Shown here piece after piece: positions 11,948 through 23,082 of a DNA stretch of 64,000 bases. The stretch spans positions 91,215,340 through 91,279,339 of the forward strand of contig JAVMKO010000002.1 of the NCBI GenBank assembly GCA_032164245.1, read 5' to 3'. Numbering within the stretch: the first letter of the stretch is position 1; every line of letters starts with the position of its first letter. A program made the translations under genes and the position numbers. The stretch comes from Sternotherus odoratus (lineage: Eukaryota > Chordata > Testudines > Kinosternidae). The notes under the pieces are model-generated. The model was not told the origin of the DNA. It saw only the letters and a program-made list of their open reading frames with translations, and searched no databases.

Positions 11948-12847
11948 CAGGGGTGGGCAAACTTTTTGGCCTGAGGGCCACATCGGAGTTCAAAATTGTG
12001 TGGAGGGCCGGGTAGGGAAGGCGGTGCCCTCCCAAACAGCCTGGCCCCGCCCCCTATCAACTCCCACTCACTTCTGGCCCCCTGACTACCCCCTCTCAGA
12101 ACCCCCAACCCATCGCCCTATCTGGAGATCCCTTACTCTAATGGCCCCCCAGAGCCCCACCCCCTATCTAAGCCCCCCCTGCTCCCTGTCCTCTGACTGC
12201 CCCCTCCAGAGACCCCCTGCCCTTAGCCACCGCCCCAAGACCCCACCTCAAGCCCCCCTGCTCCTTCGCCCCTGACCACCCCCTCCACAGGTCTCCTTTT
12301 CCTTACTCACCCCCCCAGGACCCTATCCACTTATCCAAGCTTCCTTTTCCCTGACACCTATCTATACCTCCACCCCCAACAGGCCCCCTGGGACTCCCAT
12401 GTGCCATCCAACCTCCTCCCTCCCCCCCCCCCCACCTTCTGCCCCTTTAGGTAACCTGCCTGGCCCCGGTCCTCTTACCTCGCCGCTGCCTAGAATAGCG
12501 TGTCTGGCCCAAAGCCAGACACACGGCTGCGCTGATCTCCCAGAGCGCGCAACGTGTCTGGCCGGGAGCTGGACACGCTGTCGCGCAGCCCCGCCCAACA
12601 GCGCTGCTCACGCGGCCCTCTGGGGCCGCGGGGGAGGGAGACAGGGCAAGAGGGGCTGGAGCAGTTTCCCTACCGTGTCCTGCCGAGGCCACGCGGGAGG
12701 GGGCCAACGGGGGAACAACTTCCCCAGTGCAGCAGCTGAGGCCGCGGGGGAGGGGCAAGAGCAGCCTCCCCAGCCAGACCTCGGGGGCCGGTTTGGAGGA
12801 GCCCGCGGGCCGGATCTGGCCCGCGGGCCGTACTTTGCCCACTTCTG
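11948..12847. mobile_element. Non-autonomous hAT element (900 bp) with C-rich core
   Basis: The left terminus is CAGGGGTGGGCAAACTTTTT and the right terminus AGTTTTGCCC-type, reading GTACTTTGCCCACTTCTG. The element is bounded by perfect 8-bp target duplications CTCTATAC (11940-11947 and 12848-12855), the hallmark of hAT transposition. Next to the termini are GGCC-rich subterminal inverted repeats (GAGGGCC on the left, GGCCCGCGGGCC on the right). The core from about 12030 to 12450 is built of degenerate C-rich repeats with the theme CCCTGCTCCCTGTCCTCTGAC, and 12480-12830 is CpG- and GC-rich. The open frames inside are compositional artefacts without transposase motifs. Intact ends and target duplications suggest a moderately young insertion. 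Confidence 0.92.
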
Positions 12848-12855
12848 CTCTATAC

Positions 12856-13645
12856 TAAACTTCGCTTACTCCAGCACAGTGGAAGAAAGGATAACAGCAT
12901 CAGAAGAAATAATGTTACTGTGTTTAAAAAATGAGAAATCATCTGAGCAAACCACGGTCTGGAAGGGGGAAGGGTTATTTGGATAGATCATACTGATTAA
13001 ATAGGGTACACACCAAAAGCAATTTGACTGTGGAAACACAATGTTACTAAATTGTTTGGATAGTCCACAGTTAATACCAGAAACTTTGTGTGGTGGTCAG
13101 AAAAATGGGCATCTTTAAAAGGTAATCTTTCATCTGCCACAGGAAAAGTGATTGCTTTTTAAAAAATTTTTGCAGTCCCTCATGGTATGATGCAGCATAG
13201 GATAAAGTTTAGTCCTACATGATGTGACAAAAAAATGATTTACTCAATAGATTCAAGTCAACAGAAAGACCATTAATGTAATATCACAGGTTTACATTCT
13301 GTATGGCTCCCATAATTTTCTGACTCCACTCTCCACCTTATTCAGTGTCTCCACAAGTTTTAAATTCCACTCCGAGGGGAGATGGGAGCCAGGGCCTCTG
13401 TGGCTGCTGTGCCTAGCACTTCCTGATCATCAGAATGGTGAAACAGATAAATCACACACTTTTGCCGCTGCTAGAGATGAGTTATGTGCAGGTGCAAAAA
13501 GGATAACAGTGATTCTGTGCTGTGCTTGAGGAATTCTACATGGGAAGGAAGAGACAAACTATCGATCTCCCCTCTCTTTCCAGACTTACCTCTGACAACC
13601 GGGCTGTAACCAGGGTGGGGTGAATGGGACAGCTGCCCAGGGCAC

Positions 13646-13648
<3 letters not shown>
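12856..13648. other. Non-coding DNA, nothing assigned
   Basis: Unique-looking AT-rich sequence. The last 50 bases (GGGTGGGGTGAATGGGACAG then CTGCCCAGGGC) may belong to a decayed dispersed repeat but cannot be delimited. Confidence 0.5.

Positions 13649-13696
<48 letters not shown>
13649..13696 (+). repeat. (GT)n microsatellite, 48 bp
   Basis: A pure GT dinucleotide repeat of about 24 units, a likely polymorphic marker with Z-DNA-forming potential. Confidence 0.97.
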
Positions 13697-13698
<2 letters not shown>

Positions 13699-16600
13699 AC
13701 AAATATGCTTGCTTGTTTGCTCTGACTGCTAAAATGCCTAGTTGCAGCTTTGCCTCACATTGTTGTCAGTTTCATTCTTCTGTATGGAGAAGTACCATAA
13801 ACTGCAGCAGCAGCAGGAGGTAGGAAAGATAGGAAAGTAAAGAACATCCCCAAAATAGCAGGGGATAGAAACCCAAATAAAAATAGAAAGAGAAGGAAAT
13901 AAGTGAATGGGTTAATATTGTTCCCATTATTGATTGGCTGTGACTGAGTCCATGCGGCATATGTTTTGTCAAATAACATTTCAATATGCTCTTCGCACAT
14001 AACGCTTTACTGGCTGTAATCACTTTCATCCAGTTAACAAGCACACAACAAAACAGCATTGTTTTGAACACTTAGAGAAGGGGGGGAGGGGGGAATGGGC
14101 TAAGAAATGCTTACTCATCCTGGGTTGTGTGAAAAGTAGACTCCTTGAGATTAACAAGGATGAAGACTGCCCTTGAGTTAATTGGTTCAGTAGGCAAAAG
14201 AAACTCACGGAACCATTCAACTGAAATTTTGGAACCTGCCCTTGCTGCCATTAAGAAATTAAAAAGAAAGTGTGTGGGGGGGGAGGGTTTGGGAAGAGGG
14301 TCTGAAGACAGTATCTCCTGAAATATGTGCTACATACTGACATATGACCTGCACAATGGGGAGATACCTTTTTCGTGATACCCGCACATGTACACAGGGT
14401 TCCCACCGGAGACAGCAGGAGTCATCTAGACACACAAGGAAAGAATGTGTGTCCTTTCCTTGTGTGTCTAGGGCTTTTTCCATAGATGTGTCTAAAAGCA
14501 TCTATACACATTACAATGTCCACATGGACTTCAGAGACACTGGAAGAAATGTTCAAAATATAGAGGTAAATTTCAAAATTAAAGAACACAATTTTGGCAC
14601 ACAATCTATGAGTAACAAACGACGAGTAACCTAGACTCTTCCAAGATTCTCCCAGTTCTCTACAACTGCTACAGCTTGTCATGTCTGTGAGCAAGATATA
14701 TTTTGGTCTTTATTAAACAAAATACTTTTTAAACTATTTGCTCTACTAATGCTTCTAGTAACATCCCCCCCCCCCCATTGTCTTCTCCCCATACCCCGGA
14801 CAAAAAAAGAGAAAAGGAAAAAAAGGAAACCCAGATCAAGTAAAACTGTTCTGAAACTTGGAATTTGCTGACACTGTTAAGAGAGATTGGGAGCAATGCT
14901 CATTTTTCACATTTCCAGCAAGGAGTTCTATACTGGTACTCTCAGTGGCTGCGGGACTTGCAGAAAGAAGTCGGCATTCCCAGGTTCTCAGTTCAAAGAC
15001 TCCATTTTCCCCCTGTGAAAGAGCTGGATTCTCCCTTTAAAATCCACCAAACACTAGTGTGCTCTCAATGCATACGGCTAAAACAGACGCCCAATGATAA
15101 GCTCAGAAGCACAAGCTATGAGTTCTTCATACATTTTAACCACAATTTACACAAAATGAAAAAGGCAAGTTAATAAGCTCAGTTCATAAAAATTTAATCA
15201 CAAATTGCATTTTTATACTAGAAAGTAGAAGATGGATGCCTTCAGCCAGCAGATCAGAAAAATATATTACAAACAGAAGTAACCTGCACTCCCCAGTAGG
15301 GAGGAAATAGAGAGAAGGCGGCGTATGGGACAGCAATGTGACAGAGATTTTGTAAGAGTGTTTCTCATTAAGTTGGTCCCTCTCTTCCAGAACTGCAAAC
15401 TCTAAAGGTCTTATCCCATGTGCTGTTTCAAGACCACTAACCAAAATGTGTGTGATTCAGCAGAAACAGGAAGCAGAACAAAACTCTTTCAAAAAGCAAC
15501 GCTGGAGTGGGAGACAACAGTTGCCACCTCCAGACACGGAGAGATTGCATTATGCTGAGGGATCTGTGGCCACCCATGTTTAGTGCAGATAAGTAAGAAC
15601 ACGCTCTGCTCTGACCAATCAGAGGCCTACTAATGCAACTGCACATCCAAAGCACTGGGTGGCCCTTCATTTCAGCAGCTCTAAACTCTTTTAAATTGAA
15701 AACATGATTGCGGAGATCTGGGGTGGTACTCTGAACGGAACAAAAAGATTAAAAAAGGAACAGGGGGTTCATTCCCTGCCAGCCTCTCTGACTCCTCCAC
15801 CGGGTGTTAGGGAATCCTGTGTAAAGCTCAAGTTAATATTATTGGAGTACCAATGCCACTGCACAGCACACTCATGATGATCAGCAATGAAAGTAATAAA
15901 GGAAATTGTGCCCTATAGGTCCCTATAACAGCATGAAAATTATCCCACTATTTAGTCTCTTGTGCATGGACTGTTTTTACAGTGTAATTAGTGCTACTTG
16001 ATTAAATATGTTATCAAATTCAGTGTGAAATGAACGACAAATATCATAGCTTTACATTGCCATTACTGCAGTAAAGATTTCATCTGTCTTCCTGTCTCCA
16101 TCTTTAAACACCATGTCCCCATAGCTGCACCTTGCATTTCACCTGTCACTTGGAGGCTGATGCATCGCTAATTCCATGTGTTAAAATTTACTTCTGCTTA
16201 TAAAAGCACATGACTCAGTCTGTAATTAAGAGGGAATTTTTTTTAAAAGGGGGTGAAAGGTAAATTATAAAAAAGTTACTTCCAGAACAATATCATTTGC
16301 AAGTTAGAACCCTTCAGATAAAAAAAAAATCCACAAGGTTCTAATTTATTAATGAATAGCTGCTGTCTTTGTAATTTTGCTGTACTTATTCCATTACTGT
16401 CTGACACTTCCTATTGTCACTGCTTGAATTTTTAAACACTTCCGTAAGACTAGCGCTACTCTCCACATCTTGTGGAGGGCTGGTAATAAAAGGAGAGAGA
16501 TGCACAGGTGTGTAAGTATGATTGTATCTAAACATGTAATAAAGCCCACTAAATAATAAAAGAAATTCCCCACCATCTCTTCCCTCTCGACCTCCAGCTG

Positions 16601-18918
16601 TTAAAAAGAAAACAGATATTCAATAACAGCATAGGAAACTTCATTTTCTTTATTTTGGAGCACATCTAGACTGATAGCCAACTCTTTAGAGGAAAAAGAG
16701 AGAGACAATGATTTTTTCTCCAAGAACAAAGAGGGTGGGTGCCAAGAAGTGACACTTCCACCTGAAGTAGAATATTTTGCAGTGAATAGAAAGTTTGGTA
16801 TCTTGACTTACTTTCGAAAAAACGTGTGTAACTGGAATGACAAGCTATTGTGAACATCAGATTTGAAGAACGCTCTGATTTACACAAGAATCTATATACA
16901 GGTACCTGGACAACCTTTTATTTGTTGATTCAAGAACATTTCAACATCCTTGTTAAAACTCTGATTCTCTGCAAACTAATTTCAACAGATAAGTACAAAA
17001 ATAACCCAACCCTTATGCTTCTGAATGCAGGGTTTAAGGCTTTAAGTCACATTATTTTATTTTAGCAGTACCCATATAGAAGTATACATTGCAACATATA
17101 TATTGGTATGGAAACCAAGTGTCAAATGGTCACATAGCAATGTTCCAGTCATCTGCTTTAGAAACAGAAGAGATGGGATATTTCTAGATTTCCCTAAATC
17201 CTTTGCTGAGTAAAGAATTAAGAATTTTGGTACTACAGTCGCAGTATAGGCAAAAGGTGCTATTCTGGTCTCAGCAAAAGCTACCATGAGATTTGGATCC
17301 TGTTACATGTTGAGAGAGGGAATATAGCTGAGCATCCAGTGTTCCTTTCCTCCACTTAAGATGCCATGCAATGTAAACTACCACTTAAGACAGAGACAGA
17401 TACCATAATGACTGGCATTTTAAAATAGGTAAGACCTTATTATTATTACATCTCACTGAAACAACAGGGCTTTTTTGTTAGCGTGTGTTGAAGGCTCAAT
17501 TTTATCAGCAATTTCATCATGCTGTGAATAATTTTGACCTGGGGTAGAGCTGATTTCCACTATGCCACCAGCACATTACGTTTCTAAAGCTGGCACAGCC
17601 ATCCCAAGAAGGATCATCCCAGTGTAGGGGCTCCTCCGTTGCTGGACAGCCAGATCTGTATTGCCTCCTGTGCCATTCCCCATCTCTGCATCCAGTGTAA
17701 CGGAATAGGAGGAAGCAGCAGGGGAAGAGGACATATGGCCAGGGCTTCCTTGGACCCCAGAAATCCCTAGCTCAGTATCATTGGCAGCTAGTGTAATTTA
17801 GAGCAGATTGATCAGCCCAGCCAACAGTCATTCCATAAGGTGGACTTAAAGCCCACTTTGAAAACCTACCACCTCTCCTCCCAACCACCCCACACCACCT
17901 GAATTTCTCCAGTTTTCACTGTGTGCTCCTAGAGCTCAAAAGAAATCTCAGGCAATGTTTTTATCTATGAAGAAGAGAAGAAAGTATTCCTGCAGTCAGA
18001 AATCGTGTGTCTATTTGAACTTGTCACATCCTATATCACCATATACCCTACATAACACTAAAGTCAAATCAGTCCATTTCATGAGACCCTAGAAAGCAAA
18101 GTAGGTGTGTGGCCAACTCTGCTAGGTACATTGCCATGCAACTGCATTATACATGAGATGTTTGAGGCAATCCAATCACAGGCTAAAAGGAGTCAAATAG
18201 TGTTGAAATTTTTATCTCATCAGCGACCACTGCTCACCAAGGGTTCTTCACTATATTGAGAGATTTCATAAGCAGAAGCCTTTGACTTATAAGGTTTATA
18301 AGAATTTGAAAGGAGTTCCAATTTTGCTCTTTTTTCCTGTCCTAAATTTTCATAATTATTGTTCTATTTTCAGTTAATATGGGGTCAAAATCCTTGGCTG
18401 CTGTTAACCTTGCACATCTGTCTATCGCAACGGGTAATCTCTAAAGCACCTGCATTATAATAGCTCTGTTTTAAACAGAATGAATGAAACGAGTCAGTAG
18501 CAATCATCATTCTTAATAAGTCAAAGACATACCAAGAGAACTCACTGATGTCTGAAAGTGCTGACAGACTTGTATGGGACTCCTACATCAAAAGGAATAG
18601 TTAATACAGCTGGCTGAGAGACATTACATATGGCTGCCAGTGTGATAATTTAAGTGTGATCCTATGGCGAAAACAGTTCAGAAGGGCTCTGGAGGATTCA
18701 TTTTTATATTGCTTTCACAGCAACCAAAACCCACCAAATCACATTCATGTGTCCAGATAACACTTAGCCCTATTGCCACCCAACATTTAGAAGATCTGCT
18801 TACACTATGCACAAGTCTAAGGACACAGCTTTTAACCTAGAACTGTCCAACCTGCACTGGCAACTCGACAGAAGCCCTAGAGCCATAGCTAATTTGCAAA
18901 CATATATATTGCCATGAA
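13697..18918. other. Non-coding DNA, nothing assigned
   Basis: About 5.2 kb without a convincing transposon end or coding exon. It includes a run of about 13 C near 14764-14776. Short open frames (for example 14344-14634 plus, 15184-15444 minus, 16850-17065 plus) show no recognisable motifs. The richer stretch 17540-17830 might be an old repeat or unique DNA. Confidence 0.5.
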
Positions 18919-19459
18919 TCTATATATATAAAAGTCAAATGGTATATGCATGTATGTATGTATGTTCCCATACTACTTCCATACCGTTTCAGCTAGATAC
19001 TTGAAATCTGATACAGTTATAGGCTTTAGGGTCCTAATCAGGGTAAGAATCGAATTTTTTTTAAAATCTCACCTCTTACACCCCCTAGGGGTGAAATTCT
19101 TTAAAGCTCATTAACATCAACCACACAGCTCACATAACATCATCTGGGCAGCAGGTGAACACATGCTGTTGTCTGTGACATACTTATGATGTAAAAATAC
19201 AGATAACCAGAGAGCTTAGTGTTGTGTACTGCAAACATAATTAAATACACTGTTTTTTTCTTAAAAAGGACCCTATTCGTTATGCCGCGTAAAAAGCGAA
19301 AATGTATTGGAGAAACCACATCTAAATGCAAGAGAATGAAATTAATTAGACAAAATGAGACTTCTGAACAAAATTTGTATTAATAAAAAACATTGTAGTC
19401 TTTTTACATCCCAGTTTCCAATTACAAATACCCCGAGCAACGCTGGGTATTTTTGCTAG
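18919..19459 (+). mobile_element. Non-autonomous Helitron (541 bp)
   Basis: The 5' end begins TCTATATATATAAAAG, matching the TC...TATATAATAAAAG start of animal Helitrons. The 3' end is CTAG (19456-19459), preceded by a hairpin with stem ATACCC (19428-19433) and GGGTAT (19445-19450) and a TTTTG spacer. The host bases are A at 18918 and T at 19460, the expected A|T target with no duplication. Helitrons move by rolling-circle replication and the hairpin acts as the transposition terminator. A short (TGTA)n tract lies near 18948-18964. Most of the Rep-helicase gene is deleted, leaving only the possible start annotated separately. Confidence 0.85.
19282..19383 (+). pseudogene. Possible N-terminal remnant of Helitron Rep-helicase
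   Basis: An ATG opens a 33-codon frame inside the Helitron. It begins MPRKKRKC and continues with lysine/arginine-rich sequence up to RQNETSEQ, then reaches TAA. Animal Helitron Rep-helicase proteins usually start with a short basic segment followed by an acidic or glutamine-rich stretch of this kind, while the full protein exceeds 1,000 residues and carries the HUH nuclease and Pif1-like helicase. None of those catalytic motifs are present. I infer that an internal deletion joined the first codons to the 3' end. The alternative is a chance basic ORF. Confidence 0.45.
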
Positions 19460-20229
19460 TTGTTATAATAAAAAATAAACTCAAACCATCATAATATCAG
19501 ATAGTTCCTGTAACCTACGTTCACCAGCAATAAAAACCTGTAGGCAAACAGGTGAAGTTAATGTTGAAGTTCTAGGCAGAGAGTGAAGATAAGCCATATG
19601 TTGAGGTCTGCACCTGCCTCCTGAGGTGCACACTGGCCACCCCAAGACAGTTTTCAAAAACATTTGCCTTCAGATCTGATATAGGTGTGCATATTCAATA
19701 CAGGGCAGGGTAAAAAATGCATCACTACTATCACCATGAAAGAGATTTACACCCTAATTCCCCTCAGGCAGTGCTTTGAAAATTCACCCCTTCATGTTTT
19801 TTTATCTAAATAATTACATTTGTCAAAAAAATATTCAATGGTTGCGATTAAACCTTTTCAATTGCTTCAGACAACTAGGTCACATTATTTTAGCATTTAC
19901 ACAATTCCCTAAATAGTCCTTAAGCTAAGTAAAGTGAAGAACAGAAAATACTGCCAATACTGAGGTGTAGTTGTCCAAGGTAAAACTGGATAATCTTAAA
20001 TATGAACATTATAAAGACAGACCTGCCAAACCTCAATCAATTTTTTAATGCAGAGATTAATTCTTAGACTTTAGCAGTAGTGCTAAGGTAGAGAATAAAG
20101 AAAAGCATTACTGGTGTGGCCTTTAAAACCCCATTTCCTTTCTTTTAATCTATATTTTGTTCCTACAAGTAACCACAGAAGCAATTTTGCAAGTGCAAAT
20201 GAGAGCATGTAGACATCTAATTACTTGAT
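19460..20229. other. Non-coding DNA, nothing assigned
   Basis: AT-rich spacer between the Helitron and the next MITE. No motifs seen. Confidence 0.55.
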
Positions 20230-20505
20230 GTGGTCTCATGTCTTCGCTACCCGCCACATCGGCGGGTAGAAATCGATCTATTTGTGATCAATTTATCACG
20301 TCTCATCATGCGATAAATCAGTCGCCAAAGGCACTCCCGTCAACTCCAGAACTCCAGCTCGCCAAAGGACACAAGGTGGTGTTGACGGGAGAGCCCGCTG
20401 CCGCCGTGAGGATGGCAGGTAAGTTGGCCTAAGATGCACCGACTTCAGCTATGTTATTCATGTACCTGAAGTCGCATATCTTAGGTTGACCTCTCCCCCT
20501 AGTAT
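20230..20505. mobile_element. Hairpin-bearing turtle-type MITE
   Basis: I recognise the order of marker strings: CTACCCGCCACATCGGCGGG (a small hairpin), TAGAAATCGATCTA, GATCAATTTATCACG with its inverted answer CGATAAATC, GTTGACGGGAGAGCC, and a long perfect-arm hairpin. That hairpin runs from CCTAAGATGC near 20429 through GACTTCAG (20441-20448) to CTGAAGTC (20466-20473) and TCTTAGG. The outer ends (GTCTTCGCTAC and GTATAGAT) are decayed forms of the GTCTACACTA-type termini seen elsewhere in the window. No target duplication was found, so the boundaries are approximate. Confidence 0.6.
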
Positions 20506-22013
20506 AGATTGAGCATCAGATCAGGTAGGTAGATGTTGGCATGCTTTCATTTGTGCCTACAAATAAACACTCCCACAGTTATTTGTGAACACAAAAAAGA
20601 GAAGCCAGGTTCAGGCAAGTTTAAAAAGTCAGATCCGAAAAGTCTCAAAGCACAAAACAAGTCATTTTTTATTTTGTATAGATGACCTCCTGTAAATTGC
20701 ACATTTTTTAAAAAAAAAGATAAAATTGGCACCAAGCATGCTAAGTCAACAGAATAGTCTGCCTTTATCAAATTAAAATGATCTGAAACAGTTCTAATTA
20801 AAAATTGTGTATAAAATTCAGAATGCATTAAACTACATAAAGTATGAAATGTTAGTATAGCAGCAGTAGTAAAGGCAAGGATGTTCAAATTCCATAGCTG
20901 GTATTGCTCCATGTCTTATTTTAACATTCATGTACTGTAATGTGTTAATATTCAACCTAAGGTCCAAAACCATTTTACTACTCTATGAAAGAACATTGCT
21001 ATATTTGCATCGTTGTAGCCTATCATTGCTTAAATGCACAATGATTTTGCATAATGAATAACACATCGACTTGATTTCATTGAGAACTGCCAGTGCTCAG
21101 CACACCTGAAGAGCAGGCCCAACATTCTCACATACAGACAAAACTATACCATGAAAACAGACCATCCTCGCTTTGTGACGCTGAGTCAAACATCCAACAC
21201 AAAATCTGGAGCTCTCTCAGAAGATGAGGACAAACCAATGAAAGTTGAGATTGTCCCACAAATTTTGGTTGGCATCAAGACATGGGCAAACCTCAGAGAG
21301 TTTGAGGTTTCGTATTCCTTTAGCTGTGTTTTAGACTTGCTAAATACATTTGCGCTCAAACACTAATTTTGAGTACAGCATTGTTTCTTTCCTAATATGA
21401 TTCGATTTTTATAAAACTGTGTTTGTAGAGGAAGGATACTACAATACTCACTCATAGAAACCAAATGATTTACTGGAACACTGCAAGTAACAATTTGAGC
21501 ATACAAGGACAGAACTTAACTCTCTCTTGGAACAGAATTCTCCCTCTTTCTACCCTCCCAAAAAACAAGCTAACACTAGTGGTTTCAGTGTGATCATATG
21601 CATCATATCTGTTTTTATTGCCATTTTTAATTTAGAATTTGGTCTCTCCCTTTTCTACTTCCTACTTCTCTTTTTCACTCTACTCATTCTCTACTCTAAT
21701 TTTCATGCTTTTTGTTGTTGTTTTTTAAACCATGTCCTCCACTTTGGTCTTTTTATATATTTGTGTTCTACAAACCTTCAAGTCAGAGTCAAAATTTAGA
21801 ATGGATGTTGTCTGAGTGAGTTGAAATTAGGCAAAACAATTTGGCAACACTAATTAGAATTCACATGAAATTAGCAAGGCTTGTCAGTAAGAAAAAGTAG
21901 CTGTGTGTAAAAGGTTGCCCTGCAACTGATTGTGCTTTTAAGCAATTATGGAGATGTTATTTACACAACAGTTTTAAAAACACTTTATAGAAAACTAGCT
22001 GTTCTTGGTCATG
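20506..22013. other. Non-coding DNA, nothing assigned
   Basis: The plus-strand open frame at 21151-21366 has a fairly protein-like composition (MKTDHPRFVTLSQTSN start) but no recognisable family and no clear splice context. The minus-strand frame at 20547-20912 is AT-driven. No transposon ends seen. Confidence 0.5.
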
Positions 22014-22204
22014 TACCGTATTTTTCGCCATATAAGACGCTCCGGCATATAAGACGCACCTAATTTTAAAGGCGGAAAATCTAGAAAAAAAAGATTCTGT
22101 ACCCCCTCCGCCGAAAAGCCGCAGATTTTTTTAAAAGCGCCGACCCCCCCCCCCCTCTGCCGGCTGCACTCCTGCCCTAGTCCCCGCAGCTGCACCCCCC
22201 CCTC

Positions 22205-22385
22205 CCCGCCGCGGGCAGGCTGCCGGGTCCGCCTACCCCCCCCCACCGTCTGCGCCGCCGCCCCTCCCCCGTCTCCGCCGCGGGCGGGCTGCCGGGAGCG
22301 TCCCGGTTCCCCCCTCCCCGCCGCGGGCGGGCTGCCGGGAGCGTCCCGGTTCCCCCCTCCCCGCCGCGGGCGGGCTGCCGGGACC
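22205..22385. repeat. GC-rich 43-bp tandem array, left arm
   Basis: About three and a half copies of a 43-bp unit built on CCGCGGGCGGGCTGCCGGGA followed by GCGTCCCGGTTCCCCCCTCC. It is very CpG-rich and the reverse complement of the array at 22868-22990. Confidence 0.85.
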
Positions 22386-22867
22386 CCTCCCACTTCCCAC
22401 CCCCGATTGCCCCCCCTCCGAATCCCCAACCCCTCCAACCCCCCTTGCTCCTTGTCCCCTGGCTGTTTCCTTCAGAGACCCCCCCCACACACATTAACTC
22501 CTCCCCCAGGACCCCACACCTTACCCAATCCCTGTCCCCTGACTACCCCAACCCCTATCCACACCCTGACAGACTCCCAGGACTCCCACACCCTATCCAA
22601 CATTCCCGCTCCTTGTCCTCTGACCACCCCCGCAGAACCTCCATTTCATCCAACTGCCCCTTGTTCCCTGTCCCTGACAACCCCCCCCCCCCGCCGCCAT
22701 GGGGCTCCCTGCCGCTGATCCAACCACCTGGCCCTGGCCCCCTTACTATGCTGCTCAGAGCAGCAGCACAGACGGACCTAGATGCTCTGCAGCGCAGCTC
22801 CGCAGAAGCGTGCAGCCCTGCGTCTCTCTCCAGAGCGCTGCCTGCCCAGTGGCATGGCTCTGGAGCG

Positions 22868-22990
22868 CCCCCGGCAGCCCGCCCGCGGCGGGGAGGGGGG
22901 AACCGGGACGCTCCCGGCAGCCCGCCCGCGGCGGGGAGGGGGGAAACCGGGACGCTCCCGGCAGCCCGCCCGCGGCGGGGAGGGGGGGAC
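22868..22990. repeat. GC-rich 43-bp tandem array, right arm (inverted)
   Basis: About three copies of the complementary unit, GGCAGCCCGCCCGCGGCGGG then GAGGGGGGAACCGGGACGCTCCC. Together with the left array it gives the element a second, inner inverted repeat of about 120 bp. Confidence 0.85.
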
Positions 22991-23082
22991 CGGGGCGCAC
23001 ATTCGCCCTATAAGACGCACCAACTCCCCCCCCCCCGTTTTGGGGAAGAAAAAGTGCTTCTTATAGGGCGAAAAATACGGTA

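Larger units (their letters stand above)
22016..23080. mobile_element. TA-flanked inverted-repeat transposon (1,065 bp)
   Basis: The ends are CCGTATTTTTCGCCATATAA on the left and the complement CCGTATTTTTCGCCCTATAA on the right, both flanked by TA (22014-22015 and 23081-23082). The subterminal motif TATAAGACGCACC occurs near both ends. The middle is extremely GC-rich: 43-bp repeat arrays near each end in opposite orientation, and a C-rich core (about 22390-22680) like that of the hAT at 11948-12847. No transposase is encoded, and the proline/arginine-rich open frames are artefacts. The TA target points toward a Tc1/mariner-like mobiliser, but I do not assign a superfamily. Confidence 0.85.

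Noticed and set aside
12399..12986. 195-codon plus-strand open frame
   Set aside because: It lies mostly inside the GC-rich core of the hAT element and runs past its right end. Proline/glycine-rich composition on both strands and no domain motifs indicate a GC artefact.
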